NCBI GenBank assembly: GCA_027038835.1
Contig: JALWGC010000018.1
Location: 1 to 64,000 of the forward strand
Direction: 5' to 3'
DNA from: Helicobacteraceae bacterium
GTDB taxonomy: Bacteria > Campylobacterota > Campylobacteria > Campylobacterales > Sulfurimonadaceae
Length of the DNA: 64,000 nucleotides
Shown here: piece after piece, positions 22,267-31,480 of the stretch
How positions within the stretch are numbered: position 1 is the first letter of the stretch
Layout of the letters: every line of letters begins with the position of its first letter
Translations under genes and position numbers: made by a program
The notes under the pieces: generated by a model
The model's input: the letters and a program-made list of their open reading frames with translations, nothing else
What the model was told of the DNA's origin: nothing
Database searches by the model: none

Positions 22267-24468
22267 ATGTCGATAGAAAAACTGGTAAACAAACTCGATA
22301 TCGCCGAGCATATAGAAAAATTCAAACACTTTTTCTCTCGGGAACACTCCCTTTACATTCAAGGGGATCAAGAGCTGCATTTTCGTTATATAAGCGCGCT
22401 TGAAAAGCTGGAATTCAACTCCCCGCCAAAAACCGCTTCACTGCAAAATGTTTTTATGCATCTGAAAAAACATGGTGTTTTACATTTTGACCAGATTTTC
22501 GAACTAGTCAAGATAGTTCGCTATTTGCGCTATTTCAAAAATTTGAAATTAGAGGGGATTTTGCTTGAGTGGATGAGTAAAATCGTCATCGACGAGCGGT
22601 TCGATGAAGTGGAGAAGTATTTCGACGCCAAAGGAAACTTCAACGAAGAGCTTGACGAAGAGCTCTACAGGTACAAAAATATCCTCTCTCAGCACAAACA
22701 AACCATTGGTGATTCGCTCAAACGGCTTGTGCATTCGTCGAAAATCACCCCCTATCTTATCGATACGCAAATCCACTACATCAACAATGAAGAAGCGCTA
22801 CTTGTTCGTGGCGGGTTCAATCATGTACTCAAAGGCTCGGTTATCGCTCGAAGCAGTAGCGGCGGTTTTTATGTCGTACCCGATGCGGTACTCAAAACCA
22901 AAGAGAAAATCCGCACCATCAACCAAGAACGTGAAGCGATCCTCTACCGCTACGCGAAAGAGTTTTCCACCAAACTCGAATCGATGCTGCCGTTTTTGAA
23001 GTTCATCGACAAAGAGTTCGAAAAGCTCGACAACTACCAAGCGCGGGTGAAGTTCGCAAAAAGCGAAAATCTCTCTATCCTCAAAGCGCAAAAAGACGAC
23101 AAGATCGTACTTGTCGATTTCATCCATCCCGCTTTGTCGCACCCAAAACCGACAAACGTCGATTTTGGCAAGAACGTTTTGATGATAACGGGGGTGAATG
23201 CGGGAGGGAAGACGATGTTGCTCAAGTCGATCCTCGCATCGGCATTCATGGCGAAATATATCATCCCCATGAAAATAAACGCACACAAATCGCATATAGG
23301 TAGTTTCAAAAAAATCGAAGCGATTATCGACGACCCTCAAAACGTCAAAAACGACATCTCCACTTTCGCCGGAAGGATGAAACAATTTAGCGAGATTTTC
23401 AAACTCCAAAACGCACTCATCGGAGTCGATGAGATAGAACTAGGAACCGATAGCGACGAAGCGGCGGCGCTTTTTAAGGTGATTTTGGACAACCTGATAA
23501 AAAAGCACCAAAAAATCGTCATCACCACCCACCACAAGCGTCTTGCTTCCCTTATGGCCGATCGCGACGATGTGGAGCTAATGGCGGCTATCTACGATGA
23601 AAAAGCGCGTGTACCGACGTATGAGTTCATGCAGGGAATCATAGGAAAAAGTTATGCTTTCGAGACCGCTTTGCGTTACGGCATAGGGGTCGATGTCGTT
23701 AATGAAGCGAGAAAGGTTTACGGGGATAACAGCGAAAAACTAAGCCTTCTTATAGAGCGTGGAAGCGAACTCGAGCGTCAGTTGAAGAAAAAGCACGCCG
23801 AACTCGATAAACGTTTAGAGGGGGTGAAAAAACAAGAAGAGCTTCTCAAAGAGGAGCGTTTCAAACTCGAAGAGGAGTTGCAAAAACAAAAACATCTTCT
23901 TCAAAAAGAGTTCGACGAGGCGATAAACGCAGCAAAAAGAGCCGCAAAAGGGGAAAACCCTCGAGAAATTCACCGCGCACTCAATGAAGCGCACAAGAAA
24001 AAGCCGAAACAAAAACCGCAAAAAGAGCGAAACAAACACTATACGTTCAAAGTAGGCGATGGAGTGAAGTACCATAACTCTACCGGAACTATCGTCGAGC
24101 TTAAAGGGGAGAACGCCACCATAGAGGTGAACGGTTTGAAAGTGCGGGTCAGTACCAAACAGCTCCGCCCGGCACAAATAGCAAAACCAAAAATCAAAGC
24201 CAACGTCAAAGTCAACGTAGAGAAAAAATCGGGTCTTAAATGCGATTTGCATGGCCTAAGAAGTGAAGAAGCGATAGAGGTGTTGGATAAATTTCTCAGT
24301 GATGCTTTACTTGATGGATGGGATGAAGTGATCGTCTATCACGGTATAGGAACGGGGAAACTCGCTTATGCGGTCAAAGAGTACTTAAAACGCCATCCAA
24401 AAGTGAAGTCGTTCAAAGACGCTCCGCCGAGTATGGGAGGCTATGGAGCGAAGTTGGTTACGTTATAG
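22267..24468 (+). CDS. mutS2: MutS2 family DNA-binding ATPase with Smr nuclease domain
   Basis: A 733-residue MutS2. The ATPase core has Walker A GVNAGGKT near residue 308, the IGVDEIELGTD Walker B region and the THHKRL switch; a long coiled coil follows (about 500-590), then a KOW-like segment (FKVGDGVKYHNSTGTIVEL) and a C-terminal Smr domain (CDLHGLRSEEAIEVLDKF, YHGIGTGKLAYAVKEYL, about 658-733). MutS2 lacks mismatch-recognition domains; it suppresses recombination in Helicobacter and rescues stalled ribosomes in Bacillus. It likely shares a transcript with the downstream flavoprotein gene. Confidence 0.95.
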   Translation: MSIEKLVNKLDIAEHIEKFKHFFSREHSLYIQGDQELHFRYISALEKLEFNSPPKTASLQNVFMHLKKHGVLHFDQIFELVKIVRYLRYFKNLKLEGILLEWMSKIVIDERFDEVEKYFDAKGNFNEELDEELYRYKNILSQHKQTIGDSLKRLVHSSKITPYLIDTQIHYINNEEALLVRGGFNHVLKGSVIARSSSGGFYVVPDAVLKTKEKIRTINQEREAILYRYAKEFSTKLESMLPFLKFIDKEFEKLDNYQARVKFAKSENLSILKAQKDDKIVLVDFIHPALSHPKPTNVDFGKNVLMITGVNAGGKTMLLKSILASAFMAKYIIPMKINAHKSHIGSFKKIEAIIDDPQNVKNDISTFAGRMKQFSEIFKLQNALIGVDEIELGTDSDEAAALFKVILDNLIKKHQKIVITTHHKRLASLMADRDDVELMAAIYDEKARVPTYEFMQGIIGKSYAFETALRYGIGVDVVNEARKVYGDNSEKLSLLIERGSELERQLKKKHAELDKRLEGVKKQEELLKEERFKLEEELQKQKHLLQKEFDEAINAAKRAAKGENPREIHRALNEAHKKKPKQKPQKERNKHYTFKVGDGVKYHNSTGTIVELKGENATIEVNGLKVRVSTKQLRPAQIAKPKIKANVKVNVEKKSGLKCDLHGLRSEEAIEVLDKFLSDALLDGWDEVIVYHGIGTGKLAYAVKEYLKRHPKVKSFKDAPPSMGGYGAKLVTL

Positions 24469-24484
24469 ACTAGAAAGGAAACGG

Positions 24485-25696
24485 ATGCGAGTAGCGATTG
24501 TCGGTGGAGGTGCGAGCGGACTCGTTTGTGCCATCGAGTGTGCCAAAGCGGGGCTTGAGGTAGAGCTGTTCGAGCAGAACAAAACATGCGGGAAAAAGAT
24601 ACTGGTCTCGGGAAACGGCAAGTGCAATATCACAAACAAGTTCCTACACACGAGCGATTTCGTAACCTCCAACACCGCCTTGGTCGATGAGGTGCTCAAG
24701 CGATTTGGATTCGAAGAACAAAAGCGTTATTTCGCTTCACTTGGACTGTTGCTACACGTCAAGGAAGACGGGCGGGCGTATCCGTACTCTTACGAAGCCA
24801 AAAGCGTGCTCGATGTGCTTTTGAGTGCCGCAAAACAGTTTGGAGTGCGTATAACGACCGAAGCGAAAGTGACAAAGATAGAAAAAGATTTCACACTCTC
24901 CATCGCGCAACGCAAAGAGCGTTTCGATCGAGTCGTCATAGCCGCCGGTTCGGCAGCGGCGAGCCATCTTGGAGGAAATCGAAGCGGGTATGAGTTGGCG
25001 GAGGGTTTTGGGCATACGGTTGTAGCGCCGTATCCTTCTTTGGTACAGCTCGTTTCCTCGTCGAAATACCCCAAAATGATGAGCGGAGTGAAAATAGAAG
25101 CCGAAGCGACACTCTTTGTAAACGGAATGAAAGAGCGAACACAAAGAGGGGATGTGCTCTTTACCGATTACGGATTGAGCGGGTTGGCTGTTTTGGATAT
25201 CTCCCAAAAAGCGAGCTTGGCATTGAAGCAGTATAGTGCCGTCGATGTCGCGCTCGATCTCATCCCCGGATGGGACAAGAACGCTTTAGCGAAACACCTT
25301 GTCGATGTAGCGAAAAACAACCCTTCGTTTACTATCGAGACGATTCTTCATACCTTTCTACCGGCAAAAATCGTCAAAGCGCTCCTTTTGTTTTTGGATA
25401 TAGACAAGAGCATGACCCAAATCGGCATGAAACTTGCGAAAAAGATCGTTTTTAGGTTGCAGCGATGGAGTTTCGCCATAAGCGAGACAAAAGGGTTTCG
25501 TTACGCCGAAGTGAGCGGCGGGGGTGTGCATGCAAACGAGATCGATCCAAAAACGTTCGAGTCGAAAAAACAAAAAGGGCTTTATATAACCGGCGAAGTG
25601 CTCGATGTTGTCGGTAAAAGAGGCGGATACAACTTCGCTTTTGCTTGGGGGAGCGGGTTCTTGAGTGCTTTAGGAATAATACGAAGTAGCCGATAG
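24485..25696 (+). CDS. HI0933/BaiN-like NAD(P)/FAD-dependent oxidoreductase
   Basis: A 403-residue flavoprotein. It starts with a dinucleotide-binding GGGASGL loop (residues 5-14), then the family block GKKILVSGNGKCNITN near residue 36, RVVIAAGSAAASHLGG near residue 150, FTDYGLSG near residue 225 and a closing KGLYITGEVLDVVGKRGGYN. This is the HI0933/YhiN (aminoacetone oxidase) family, whose substrate is not settled. AAAGGAAAC precedes ATG 24485, chosen over an upstream in-frame start overlapping mutS2. Confidence 0.88.
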   Translation: MRVAIVGGGASGLVCAIECAKAGLEVELFEQNKTCGKKILVSGNGKCNITNKFLHTSDFVTSNTALVDEVLKRFGFEEQKRYFASLGLLLHVKEDGRAYPYSYEAKSVLDVLLSAAKQFGVRITTEAKVTKIEKDFTLSIAQRKERFDRVVIAAGSAAASHLGGNRSGYELAEGFGHTVVAPYPSLVQLVSSSKYPKMMSGVKIEAEATLFVNGMKERTQRGDVLFTDYGLSGLAVLDISQKASLALKQYSAVDVALDLIPGWDKNALAKHLVDVAKNNPSFTIETILHTFLPAKIVKALLLFLDIDKSMTQIGMKLAKKIVFRLQRWSFAISETKGFRYAEVSGGGVHANEIDPKTFESKKQKGLYITGEVLDVVGKRGGYNFAFAWGSGFLSALGIIRSSR

Positions 25697-25726
25697 TCCT
25701 TTTAGATACTTATTATGACGACATGT

Positions 25727-25732
25727 TATAAT
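25727..25732 (+). promoter_or_regulatory. -10 box of the lemA operon
   Basis: TGTTATAATTG 33 bases before the lemA ATG matches the local -10 form. No strong -35 is visible. Confidence 0.55.
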
Positions 25733-25764
25733 TGTATAGAATGAATCGATGAAAAAGGAAATAT

Positions 25765-26322
25765 ATGAATACCGTACTGATTGTCATAGGGGTTGTTATA
25801 GTCGTACTTGTTTTGATGTACAACTCGTTGGTTGCGAAAAAGAACGAGGTGGAGAACGTATTTGCCAGTATCGACACGCTACTGAAAAAACGCTACGACC
25901 TCATACCCAATCTCGTCGCGACGGTCAAAGAGTACATGAAATACGAAAGCGGCTTGTTGGAAAAAGTGACCGAGTTAAGAACCAAAGCGCTGAGTTCGAA
26001 CATCTCGGATGAAGAGAAGATGGCTATCGACAAACAGATGAGCCAGGCGCTCGGCTCTATCATGGTGGCGGTGGAGAACTATCCCGAGCTCAAAGCAAAT
26101 GAAAACGTTTTGCACCTTCAGCACACGTTGGCGGAGATAGAAGCACAGATTTCGGCTGCGAGACGTGCTTACAACCAAGCCGTAACCGACTACAACAACG
26201 CCATCGAAATGATTCCGACAAATATCATGGCGAATTTCATGGGGTATAGACGAAAACAGGTGTTCGAAATCGATGAGAGTGAGCGAAAGAACGTCGATAT
26301 GAAAAAACTTTTTAGCGAGTGA
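25765..26322 (+). CDS. lemA: LemA family membrane protein
   Basis: A 185-residue LemA protein: a single N-terminal transmembrane helix (VIGVVIVVLVLMYNSLV), then the family hallmark FASIDTLLKKRYDLIPNLV and a long helical domain including AEIEAQISAARRAYNQAV and FEIDESERKNVDM at the end. LemA proteins expose their C-terminal domain on one side of the inner membrane and are of uncertain role. The next gene starts 11 bases later and encodes a DUF3137 protein, a frequent partner. Confidence 0.92.
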   Translation: MNTVLIVIGVVIVVLVLMYNSLVAKKNEVENVFASIDTLLKKRYDLIPNLVATVKEYMKYESGLLEKVTELRTKALSSNISDEEKMAIDKQMSQALGSIMVAVENYPELKANENVLHLQHTLAEIEAQISAARRAYNQAVTDYNNAIEMIPTNIMANFMGYRRKQVFEIDESERKNVDMKKLFSE

Positions 26323-26333
26323 AGCGGCAGTAG

Positions 26334-27302
26334 ATGAAAAAGCTTTCGGAGATAGTCGATTACTATTACGGCGAACTGGCACCGACTATAAAAGAGCTGG
26401 ATAAAAAGCGCGACGAAGTGAAGCGAAAAACGTTGTCGTATTTTCTCGTTGTGGCGTTTTTCATAACGCTTGGGACGTTGTTCGTTCTTAAAAGTTCAAC
26501 GAACCCCCAGTACGGCATGACCGCTATGGTGTATGGGATGTTGCTTGTCGGAGCGTATGGGGTTATCATGGGGTTTCTCTCCAAAGATTACGTCAAAGAG
26601 TTCAAAAACAAGGTCATAGCCCCTTTGATACGCTACATAGACCCCAATCTTCAGTACGACCCCAACCGCTACATCCCAAAAGCGCTTTTTGAGCGTTCGG
26701 GAATCGTTCGGGAGCGCATAGACTATTATAGCGGTAACGATTATGTCCACGGTGCGATCGAGGGTGTGGAGATCGTCTTTAGCGACATTGTCGCAGAACG
26801 ACGTACACAAGATAGCGAAGGGAACGAAGAGAGGGAGACAGTTTTCGAGGGGGTTTTGTTAAGAGCGGAGTTTCCAAAACGGTTTTTACATACGACGTTC
26901 GTTTTACCAGATAGTGCGGAGAAACATTTCGGCTCCTATCTTGGAAACATCCTTCAGTCCCACAACTCTTACGGAAAGCTTATCAAAATGGACAACCCAA
27001 AGTTCGAAAAAGAGTTCGTCGTTTACGGGCAAGACAGTGTGGAGACCCATTATATTTTGACACAGTCGATGATGGAGCGGATATTGGAATTTAGAAAAAA
27101 AGTGGGACATTCGGTCGCGCTTTCGTTCGTTGGAGGGGAGATGTTCTTGGCGGTACATTACAACAAGGACACTTTGGAGCCAAGTATCTTCGGTTCACTT
27201 TTAGATTATAAAATAGCAAAAGAGTATATCGAAACGCTTTACTATGCTTTGGGGATAGTGGAGGAGCTCAAACTCAATCAAAAACTATGGAGTAAACGAT
27301 GA
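26334..27302 (+). CDS. DUF3137 domain membrane protein
   Basis: A 322-residue protein. A short cytoplasmic helix is followed by two transmembrane segments (SYFLVVAFFITLGTLFVL and TAMVYGMLLVGAYGVIMGF) and a large soluble domain typical of DUF3137 (YDPNRYIPKALFERSGIV, VEIVFSDIVAERR, FVVYGQDSVETHYILTQSM). Function is unknown; it is often encoded beside lemA, as here, suggesting a membrane complex. It overlaps the following gene by four bases. Confidence 0.82.
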   Translation: MKKLSEIVDYYYGELAPTIKELDKKRDEVKRKTLSYFLVVAFFITLGTLFVLKSSTNPQYGMTAMVYGMLLVGAYGVIMGFLSKDYVKEFKNKVIAPLIRYIDPNLQYDPNRYIPKALFERSGIVRERIDYYSGNDYVHGAIEGVEIVFSDIVAERRTQDSEGNEERETVFEGVLLRAEFPKRFLHTTFVLPDSAEKHFGSYLGNILQSHNSYGKLIKMDNPKFEKEFVVYGQDSVETHYILTQSMMERILEFRKKVGHSVALSFVGGEMFLAVHYNKDTLEPSIFGSLLDYKIAKEYIETLYYALGIVEELKLNQKLWSKR

Positions 27303-27823
27303 AAAAAATCTTGATTTTACTTTTGGTCTCGCTATCGTTGTTTGGCATCGAGATAGGGAAAAAACCAAAGAGGGTCGTCATCGAGCACAACAACGGCGGT
27401 TACGTCAAGGACGGTTTAGCTTGGAGTAGCGATACCGTTAGAGGAAAAGTGTATGTGATGTTCTATGTCGATCCGGACGAAAAGGACAAGAACGAGCATT
27501 TCGCCGACGCACTCAAAGCGAAGAAATACGACCGCGCTCAGTATGGAAGTATAGCGATAGTCAACAGTGCTGCTACTTGGAAGCCCGATTTCGTCATCGA
27601 GCAGATACTCAAAAGCAAGCAGAAAAAATTTCCCGATACCATCTACGTGATGGACAAAGCGGGTGTTTTGGTCAAAGAATGGGGGCTTAAAGACGACGAT
27701 TCGGATATTTTGGTTTTCGACAAAGACGGTAGATTGCTTTTCTACAAAGCAGGTAAGATGGATGAAGCCGATATGCAAAAAGTGTTCAAACTCATAGAGG
27801 AGCGTATAACGTGGAGCTTGTAA
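27299..27823 (+). CDS. YtfJ family periplasmic thioredoxin-fold protein
   Basis: A 174-residue protein with a signal peptide (ILILLLVSLSLFGIEIG) and a thioredoxin-like domain of the YtfJ type: RGKVYVMFYVDPDEKDKNE, SIAIVNSAATWKP and DILVFDKDGRLLFYKAGKM. The usual CxxC is absent, so it is not a disulfide oxidoreductase. It is coupled to the DUF3137 gene (ATGA) and overlaps the next gene by 13 bases. Confidence 0.78.
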   Translation: MKKILILLLVSLSLFGIEIGKKPKRVVIEHNNGGYVKDGLAWSSDTVRGKVYVMFYVDPDEKDKNEHFADALKAKKYDRAQYGSIAIVNSAATWKPDFVIEQILKSKQKKFPDTIYVMDKAGVLVKEWGLKDDDSDILVFDKDGRLLFYKAGKMDEADMQKVFKLIEERITWSL

Positions 27824-28635
27824 TCCAGAGTTTCAAAGACCTTTTCCGTGCAAAGATGCTCAAGTTCGCCATCATTCCCTTCATAGTGATAGCGGCTGTG
27901 AGTTATGTAGTGTTTTTCGCAGTTGCCGGAGCGGGGCTGGATCATCTAACCCATCTGGAGATGCACAAAAGCGAGACGGTCGTTATCGACGGTGTGCCGC
28001 ATACGCAACAAAAAGATATCGTTTTGGAGGATGACGCGAACGCCGGATTGGTGCAAAAACTGCTCACATGGGCTGCAACTTCGTGGATACTAAGTAGTAT
28101 GCTCTACCTAATAGGTGGATTTATAGTGTTGTATTTCAGCCTTTTTTTCTCCATTTTCATCATCGGTTTTCTTACCCCTTACATCGTCAAGGAGTTGCAT
28201 GTCATGCACTATCCAAACGTGGAGCTTGTCGGTTTTGGGAGTATCGCGGAGTCGGTGTTCTTGACGATGAAGTGGGCGGTTGTCATGGTAGGGCTTTTCG
28301 TGCTGTTCGTTCCTTTGTACTTCATCCCCGTTGTCAATATCATAGCGCTTAATTTTCCGCTGTATTATTTTTTCCACAAGATGATCAATTACGATGTCGC
28401 TTCATCGATCGTTTCCAAAGAGGAGTTTTTCATCATTCAAGGTACGAAAGCGAACGAGCTGCGCTTAAAGACACTTTTTTTGTATCTGCTTTCGCTTATC
28501 CCTTATGCGGTGCTTTTTATAACCGTTTATTATGTCATCTACTACGGACACAGCTATTTTCGCTACGCTTTGGAGCTTCGCAAAACACCCAACGAAGTTG
28601 TCGCTAACGGGGAGATGACACGTCTAAAGCGTTGA
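27811..28635 (+). CDS. EI24/CysZ-like membrane protein
   Basis: A 274-residue integral membrane protein with a GTG start. The EI24 (CysZ-like) pattern is seen: LVIQSFKDLFRAKMLKFAI at the start, several transmembrane helices, FLTPYIVKELHVMHYPNVEL, FVPLYFIPVVNIIALNFPLY and an HKMINYDVASSIVS block. Family members include sulfate permease CysZ, but many Campylobacterota homologues are unassigned. The 3' end overlaps the convergent tolC-like gene by 32 bases. Confidence 0.75.
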   Translation: MELVIQSFKDLFRAKMLKFAIIPFIVIAAVSYVVFFAVAGAGLDHLTHLEMHKSETVVIDGVPHTQQKDIVLEDDANAGLVQKLLTWAATSWILSSMLYLIGGFIVLYFSLFFSIFIIGFLTPYIVKELHVMHYPNVELVGFGSIAESVFLTMKWAVVMVGLFVLFVPLYFIPVVNIIALNFPLYYFFHKMINYDVASSIVSKEEFFIIQGTKANELRLKTLFLYLLSLIPYAVLFITVYYVIYYGHSYFRYALELRKTPNEVVANGEMTRLKR

Positions 28636-29914
28636 TTTTTGCAAAAAGTTCACTATCGCCAAGAAGCAAAATCGTTTGGTACTGGTTGAAGATTTGCGCT
28701 TTGAGTGTCGCGGTTTTCGCTTTTGTGCTTGCAAGATCGGCGATGCTTCTGCTGAGTTCGTCCGCACTTGCAAGCTGGTTTTTAAAACGCCCAAAAGTCA
28801 GTTTGTAGTACTCCTCTTTCGCTTTTGTCTCCATTTGCGCACTTTTTAGTTTCGCTTGGAGGGTGTGCAGTTGTAAAAAAGCGTTTTCTATCTCTTGACG
28901 AACTTTCTCTTTGTAGTCGTTGAGCTGCGTTTGTAGTGAGAGCTCTTTGAGTTTGGATGCCTCTATGCGATTTTTGTCGCTAAATCCGTTGAAAAGATTC
29001 CACCGAACTTGCGCTCCGACGTAACTTTGGTCGGCATTTGTGTAACCGTTGCCATCGAGTGCGAGAGTGTCCCCTTGGCGTTTGAGTTCTGCAGCAAGTG
29101 CGAGGGTAGGGTAGAGGCTGCTTTTTGCGAGTTGTGTATGGGTTCGTTCTATACCAAGGGTTTTTTGTAAAGCCAAAATGTCGGCTCTTTGGTTTAGAGC
29201 TTTTTTTAGCAGCGCTTCTTTGTCCAGTTTCATTGTCGGCAATGCAGGGAGCTCTACAGAATCGATGGGTGAACTAAGCAGATATGAAAGGGTGTTTAGC
29301 AGTTGTTGTTTTCGTGCGCGCAACTCACTGATGCCGGCGTCTATCTGGTACGACTTGGCTTGTATGTTGTAAAGTTCCGAAGGGGGGATAAGTCCGTTTT
29401 GGAAAAAGCCTTGCGCTTTTTGCAGCGCTTTTGTCGTAGCCGTTTTCGCTTTTTGCAACGCTTTAAGACTCTCTTTCGTCGCGGCAACGGAGGTTGCAAG
29501 ACGAGTGATGTTTAGGTAAAGGTTGCGCCGCAAATCGAGCACTTGGAGTTTGGCTTTTTCATTTTTGAGTTTCGCTTCGTCGATGGAAGCACTTAGAGCG
29601 AATCCGGTAAAAAGGGGGTATTGCAAACTCAAAGCGCCTCGGTAGTTCTCTTTCGTTCCCATGATAACGGTTTGTGGAGGAACGCCCGGCGGATAGAACG
29701 TGAGGGTTGGAGTTTGGCGGAGTTTGAACGCACTAAGACTCGCTTCGAGAGTAGGGTAGTTTTTCCCTTGTGCACTTTGGTAGAGCTTGTAAGCGGCTTG
29801 TTGCATCTCTTTGGCGCTTTTTAGCTTGAGGGAGGTATCGACTTTTTGTAAAATCGTCCGATAGCTCGCTGCGAAAAGGAAAACCGGAATCGCTAAAAAA
29901 ATGAAATATCTCAT
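28604..29914 (-). CDS. TolC family outer-membrane efflux protein
   Basis: A 436-residue outer-membrane channel with a signal peptide (FIFLAIPVFLFAASY). Two repeated helical hairpins of TolC type follow: YPTLEASLSAFKLRQTP and LSLQYPLFTGFALSASIDEA in the first half, then RADILALQKTLGIERTHTQL, GAQVRWNLFNGFSDKNRIEA in the second. It forms a trimeric trans-periplasmic duct. Its start overlaps the MFS gene end by four bases, and the membrane fusion gene lies upstream, so the three make one EmrAB-TolC type exporter operon. Confidence 0.9.
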   Translation of the reverse strand: MRYFIFLAIPVFLFAASYRTILQKVDTSLKLKSAKEMQQAAYKLYQSAQGKNYPTLEASLSAFKLRQTPTLTFYPPGVPPQTVIMGTKENYRGALSLQYPLFTGFALSASIDEAKLKNEKAKLQVLDLRRNLYLNITRLATSVAATKESLKALQKAKTATTKALQKAQGFFQNGLIPPSELYNIQAKSYQIDAGISELRARKQQLLNTLSYLLSSPIDSVELPALPTMKLDKEALLKKALNQRADILALQKTLGIERTHTQLAKSSLYPTLALAAELKRQGDTLALDGNGYTNADQSYVGAQVRWNLFNGFSDKNRIEASKLKELSLQTQLNDYKEKVRQEIENAFLQLHTLQAKLKSAQMETKAKEEYYKLTFGRFKNQLASADELSRSIADLASTKAKTATLKAQIFNQYQTILLLGDSELFAKINALDVSSPR

Positions 29915-31458
29915 ATACCCAACCTTTCTTTTGGTTTGAAAACGAACAATAAAACGACGAAAAATGAACCCAAAATTCCCCAGTAACTTGCGTGCATGAA
30001 TGTGTTGTAAAAGCCGTAATTGAAACTCATAAACATTTCATAATTGCCAAATATCGCTTTTATCTGCTCTATCGAGATGCCCAAGTTTTCTTTGAGGCGC
30101 TCGAGATAGAGCGAGACGTACTCGAAGTTTTGCAACTCCTGCATATTTTGAAAATGGAGATTTTTGAAGTATTCCATGTTGTTCGTAGCCAATGCCGTAC
30201 CGAAACTCCCCCCTACAAAACGGAAATAATCCATCAGCACGATAGCCAGCTCCCCTTTGTTTTGAGGTGCGTTTTGTAGGAGCAAAACCGTAACGGGAGC
30301 GAAAAACAGCCCCATACCTATCCCAAAAGGAATAGTTAGAAGCATCGCTTGGGTAAGGGGTGTGTAGTAGTTTAGTGTCGGTAGGAGTAAAAGAGATGCC
30401 CCGACATACACCACCGCGGCTATCGCGACCGTTTTTCGTGCGCCGATTTTGTCCGAGAGGATGCCCGCAAAAGGGGAGAACAGCCCAATGAACACCGCAA
30501 AAGCGAACACTGCGATACCCGCTTCGAACGTCGGCAGCATTTTGATATGCTCGTAATATACCGGCAGAAGGTAGAAGTACTGGTACATGCTAAAACCGAG
30601 AATGAAAAAATAGATCATAATCCCATTGGCGAAAAACGGATTTTTAAACAGCGAAAAGTCTATAAGGGTGTAGCGGCTGTTGAGTTCGCTCAAAGCGTAG
30701 AGTACAAAAGCGACTAAAGCGCTGATGAACAGTACCCCTACTTCTATGGAGTGGAACCATCCAAGTTGCTGTCCGCGACTTAACATCACAAGGAGAAAAA
30801 CGGTAGCCAGACCAAGGAGGAAAAAGCTGATGAAATTGAAGTTGAGTTTTTCGAAGTTTTTTTCCTTGGGTAGATAGAGCCAACCTGAGAGTACCAAAAG
30901 CATACCCACAGGGACGTTTATGAAAAACACCATCCGCCAATTGTAGTACTCCGTCAGATATCCGCCGATGGTAGGACCAAGTGCTGGAGCGAAACTCACT
31001 CCAAGACCGAATATCCCCATCGCAAGCCCTTGTTGATGGGGTGGAAAGTAGCTAAATATCATAATATGGCTCGTAACCATAATCAGCGCTTCTCCAAACC
31101 CTTGGATTATGCGAAAAAGGATGATCTCCTCCAGCGTATCGGAAGTACCGCAAAAGAGCGATGCGATACTAAAGAGCAAAACCCCGAGTAAGAACACTCC
31201 CTTGGAACCAAAACGTTTGATGAGGTACTCCGTTACCAAAAGGGCGATTGCGGCTGAGACCATGTAGCTTGTTATGATCCATTGTACTCCGTACATATCA
31301 CTTGAGAGCGGACCTGTAAGTTTGGGGACTATCACGTCCACTACCGTGGTATCGAGGATCGCCATAAACGCTCCGGTCATCACGATTACGGAAAAGAGGG
31401 TTCGCTCTTTTGTCGTGATATCCCAAGGTTTTTTGGCTTGTTCGTTCATCCCCTCCAT
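29911..31458 (-). CDS. EmrB/QacA (DHA2) family MFS drug transporter
   Basis: A 515-residue major facilitator of the 14-helix DHA2 family. Motif A-like and C-like blocks are visible: LDTTVVDVIVPKLTG after helix 1, RFGSKGVFLLGVLLFSIASL after helix 2, RIIQGFGEALIMVTSHI, and LGVSFAPALGPTIGGYL (motif C of drug antiporters). It exports hydrophobic compounds using the proton gradient, working with the fusion protein and TolC-like channel encoded on each side. An in-frame ATG at 31449, right after GGAGGGG, is another possible start. Confidence 0.9.
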   Translation of the reverse strand: MEGMNEQAKKPWDITTKERTLFSVIVMTGAFMAILDTTVVDVIVPKLTGPLSSDMYGVQWIITSYMVSAAIALLVTEYLIKRFGSKGVFLLGVLLFSIASLFCGTSDTLEEIILFRIIQGFGEALIMVTSHIMIFSYFPPHQQGLAMGIFGLGVSFAPALGPTIGGYLTEYYNWRMVFFINVPVGMLLVLSGWLYLPKEKNFEKLNFNFISFFLLGLATVFLLVMLSRGQQLGWFHSIEVGVLFISALVAFVLYALSELNSRYTLIDFSLFKNPFFANGIMIYFFILGFSMYQYFYLLPVYYEHIKMLPTFEAGIAVFAFAVFIGLFSPFAGILSDKIGARKTVAIAAVVYVGASLLLLPTLNYYTPLTQAMLLTIPFGIGMGLFFAPVTVLLLQNAPQNKGELAIVLMDYFRFVGGSFGTALATNNMEYFKNLHFQNMQELQNFEYVSLYLERLKENLGISIEQIKAIFGNYEMFMSFNYGFYNTFMHASYWGILGSFFVVLLFVFKPKERLGI

Positions 31459-31480
31459 CCCCGCAACGAAAATTTCAAAC

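Noticed and set aside
22798-23409. Long minus-strand open frame within mutS2
   Set aside because: Shadow of a well-supported gene; no ribosome site and no recognisable protein features.
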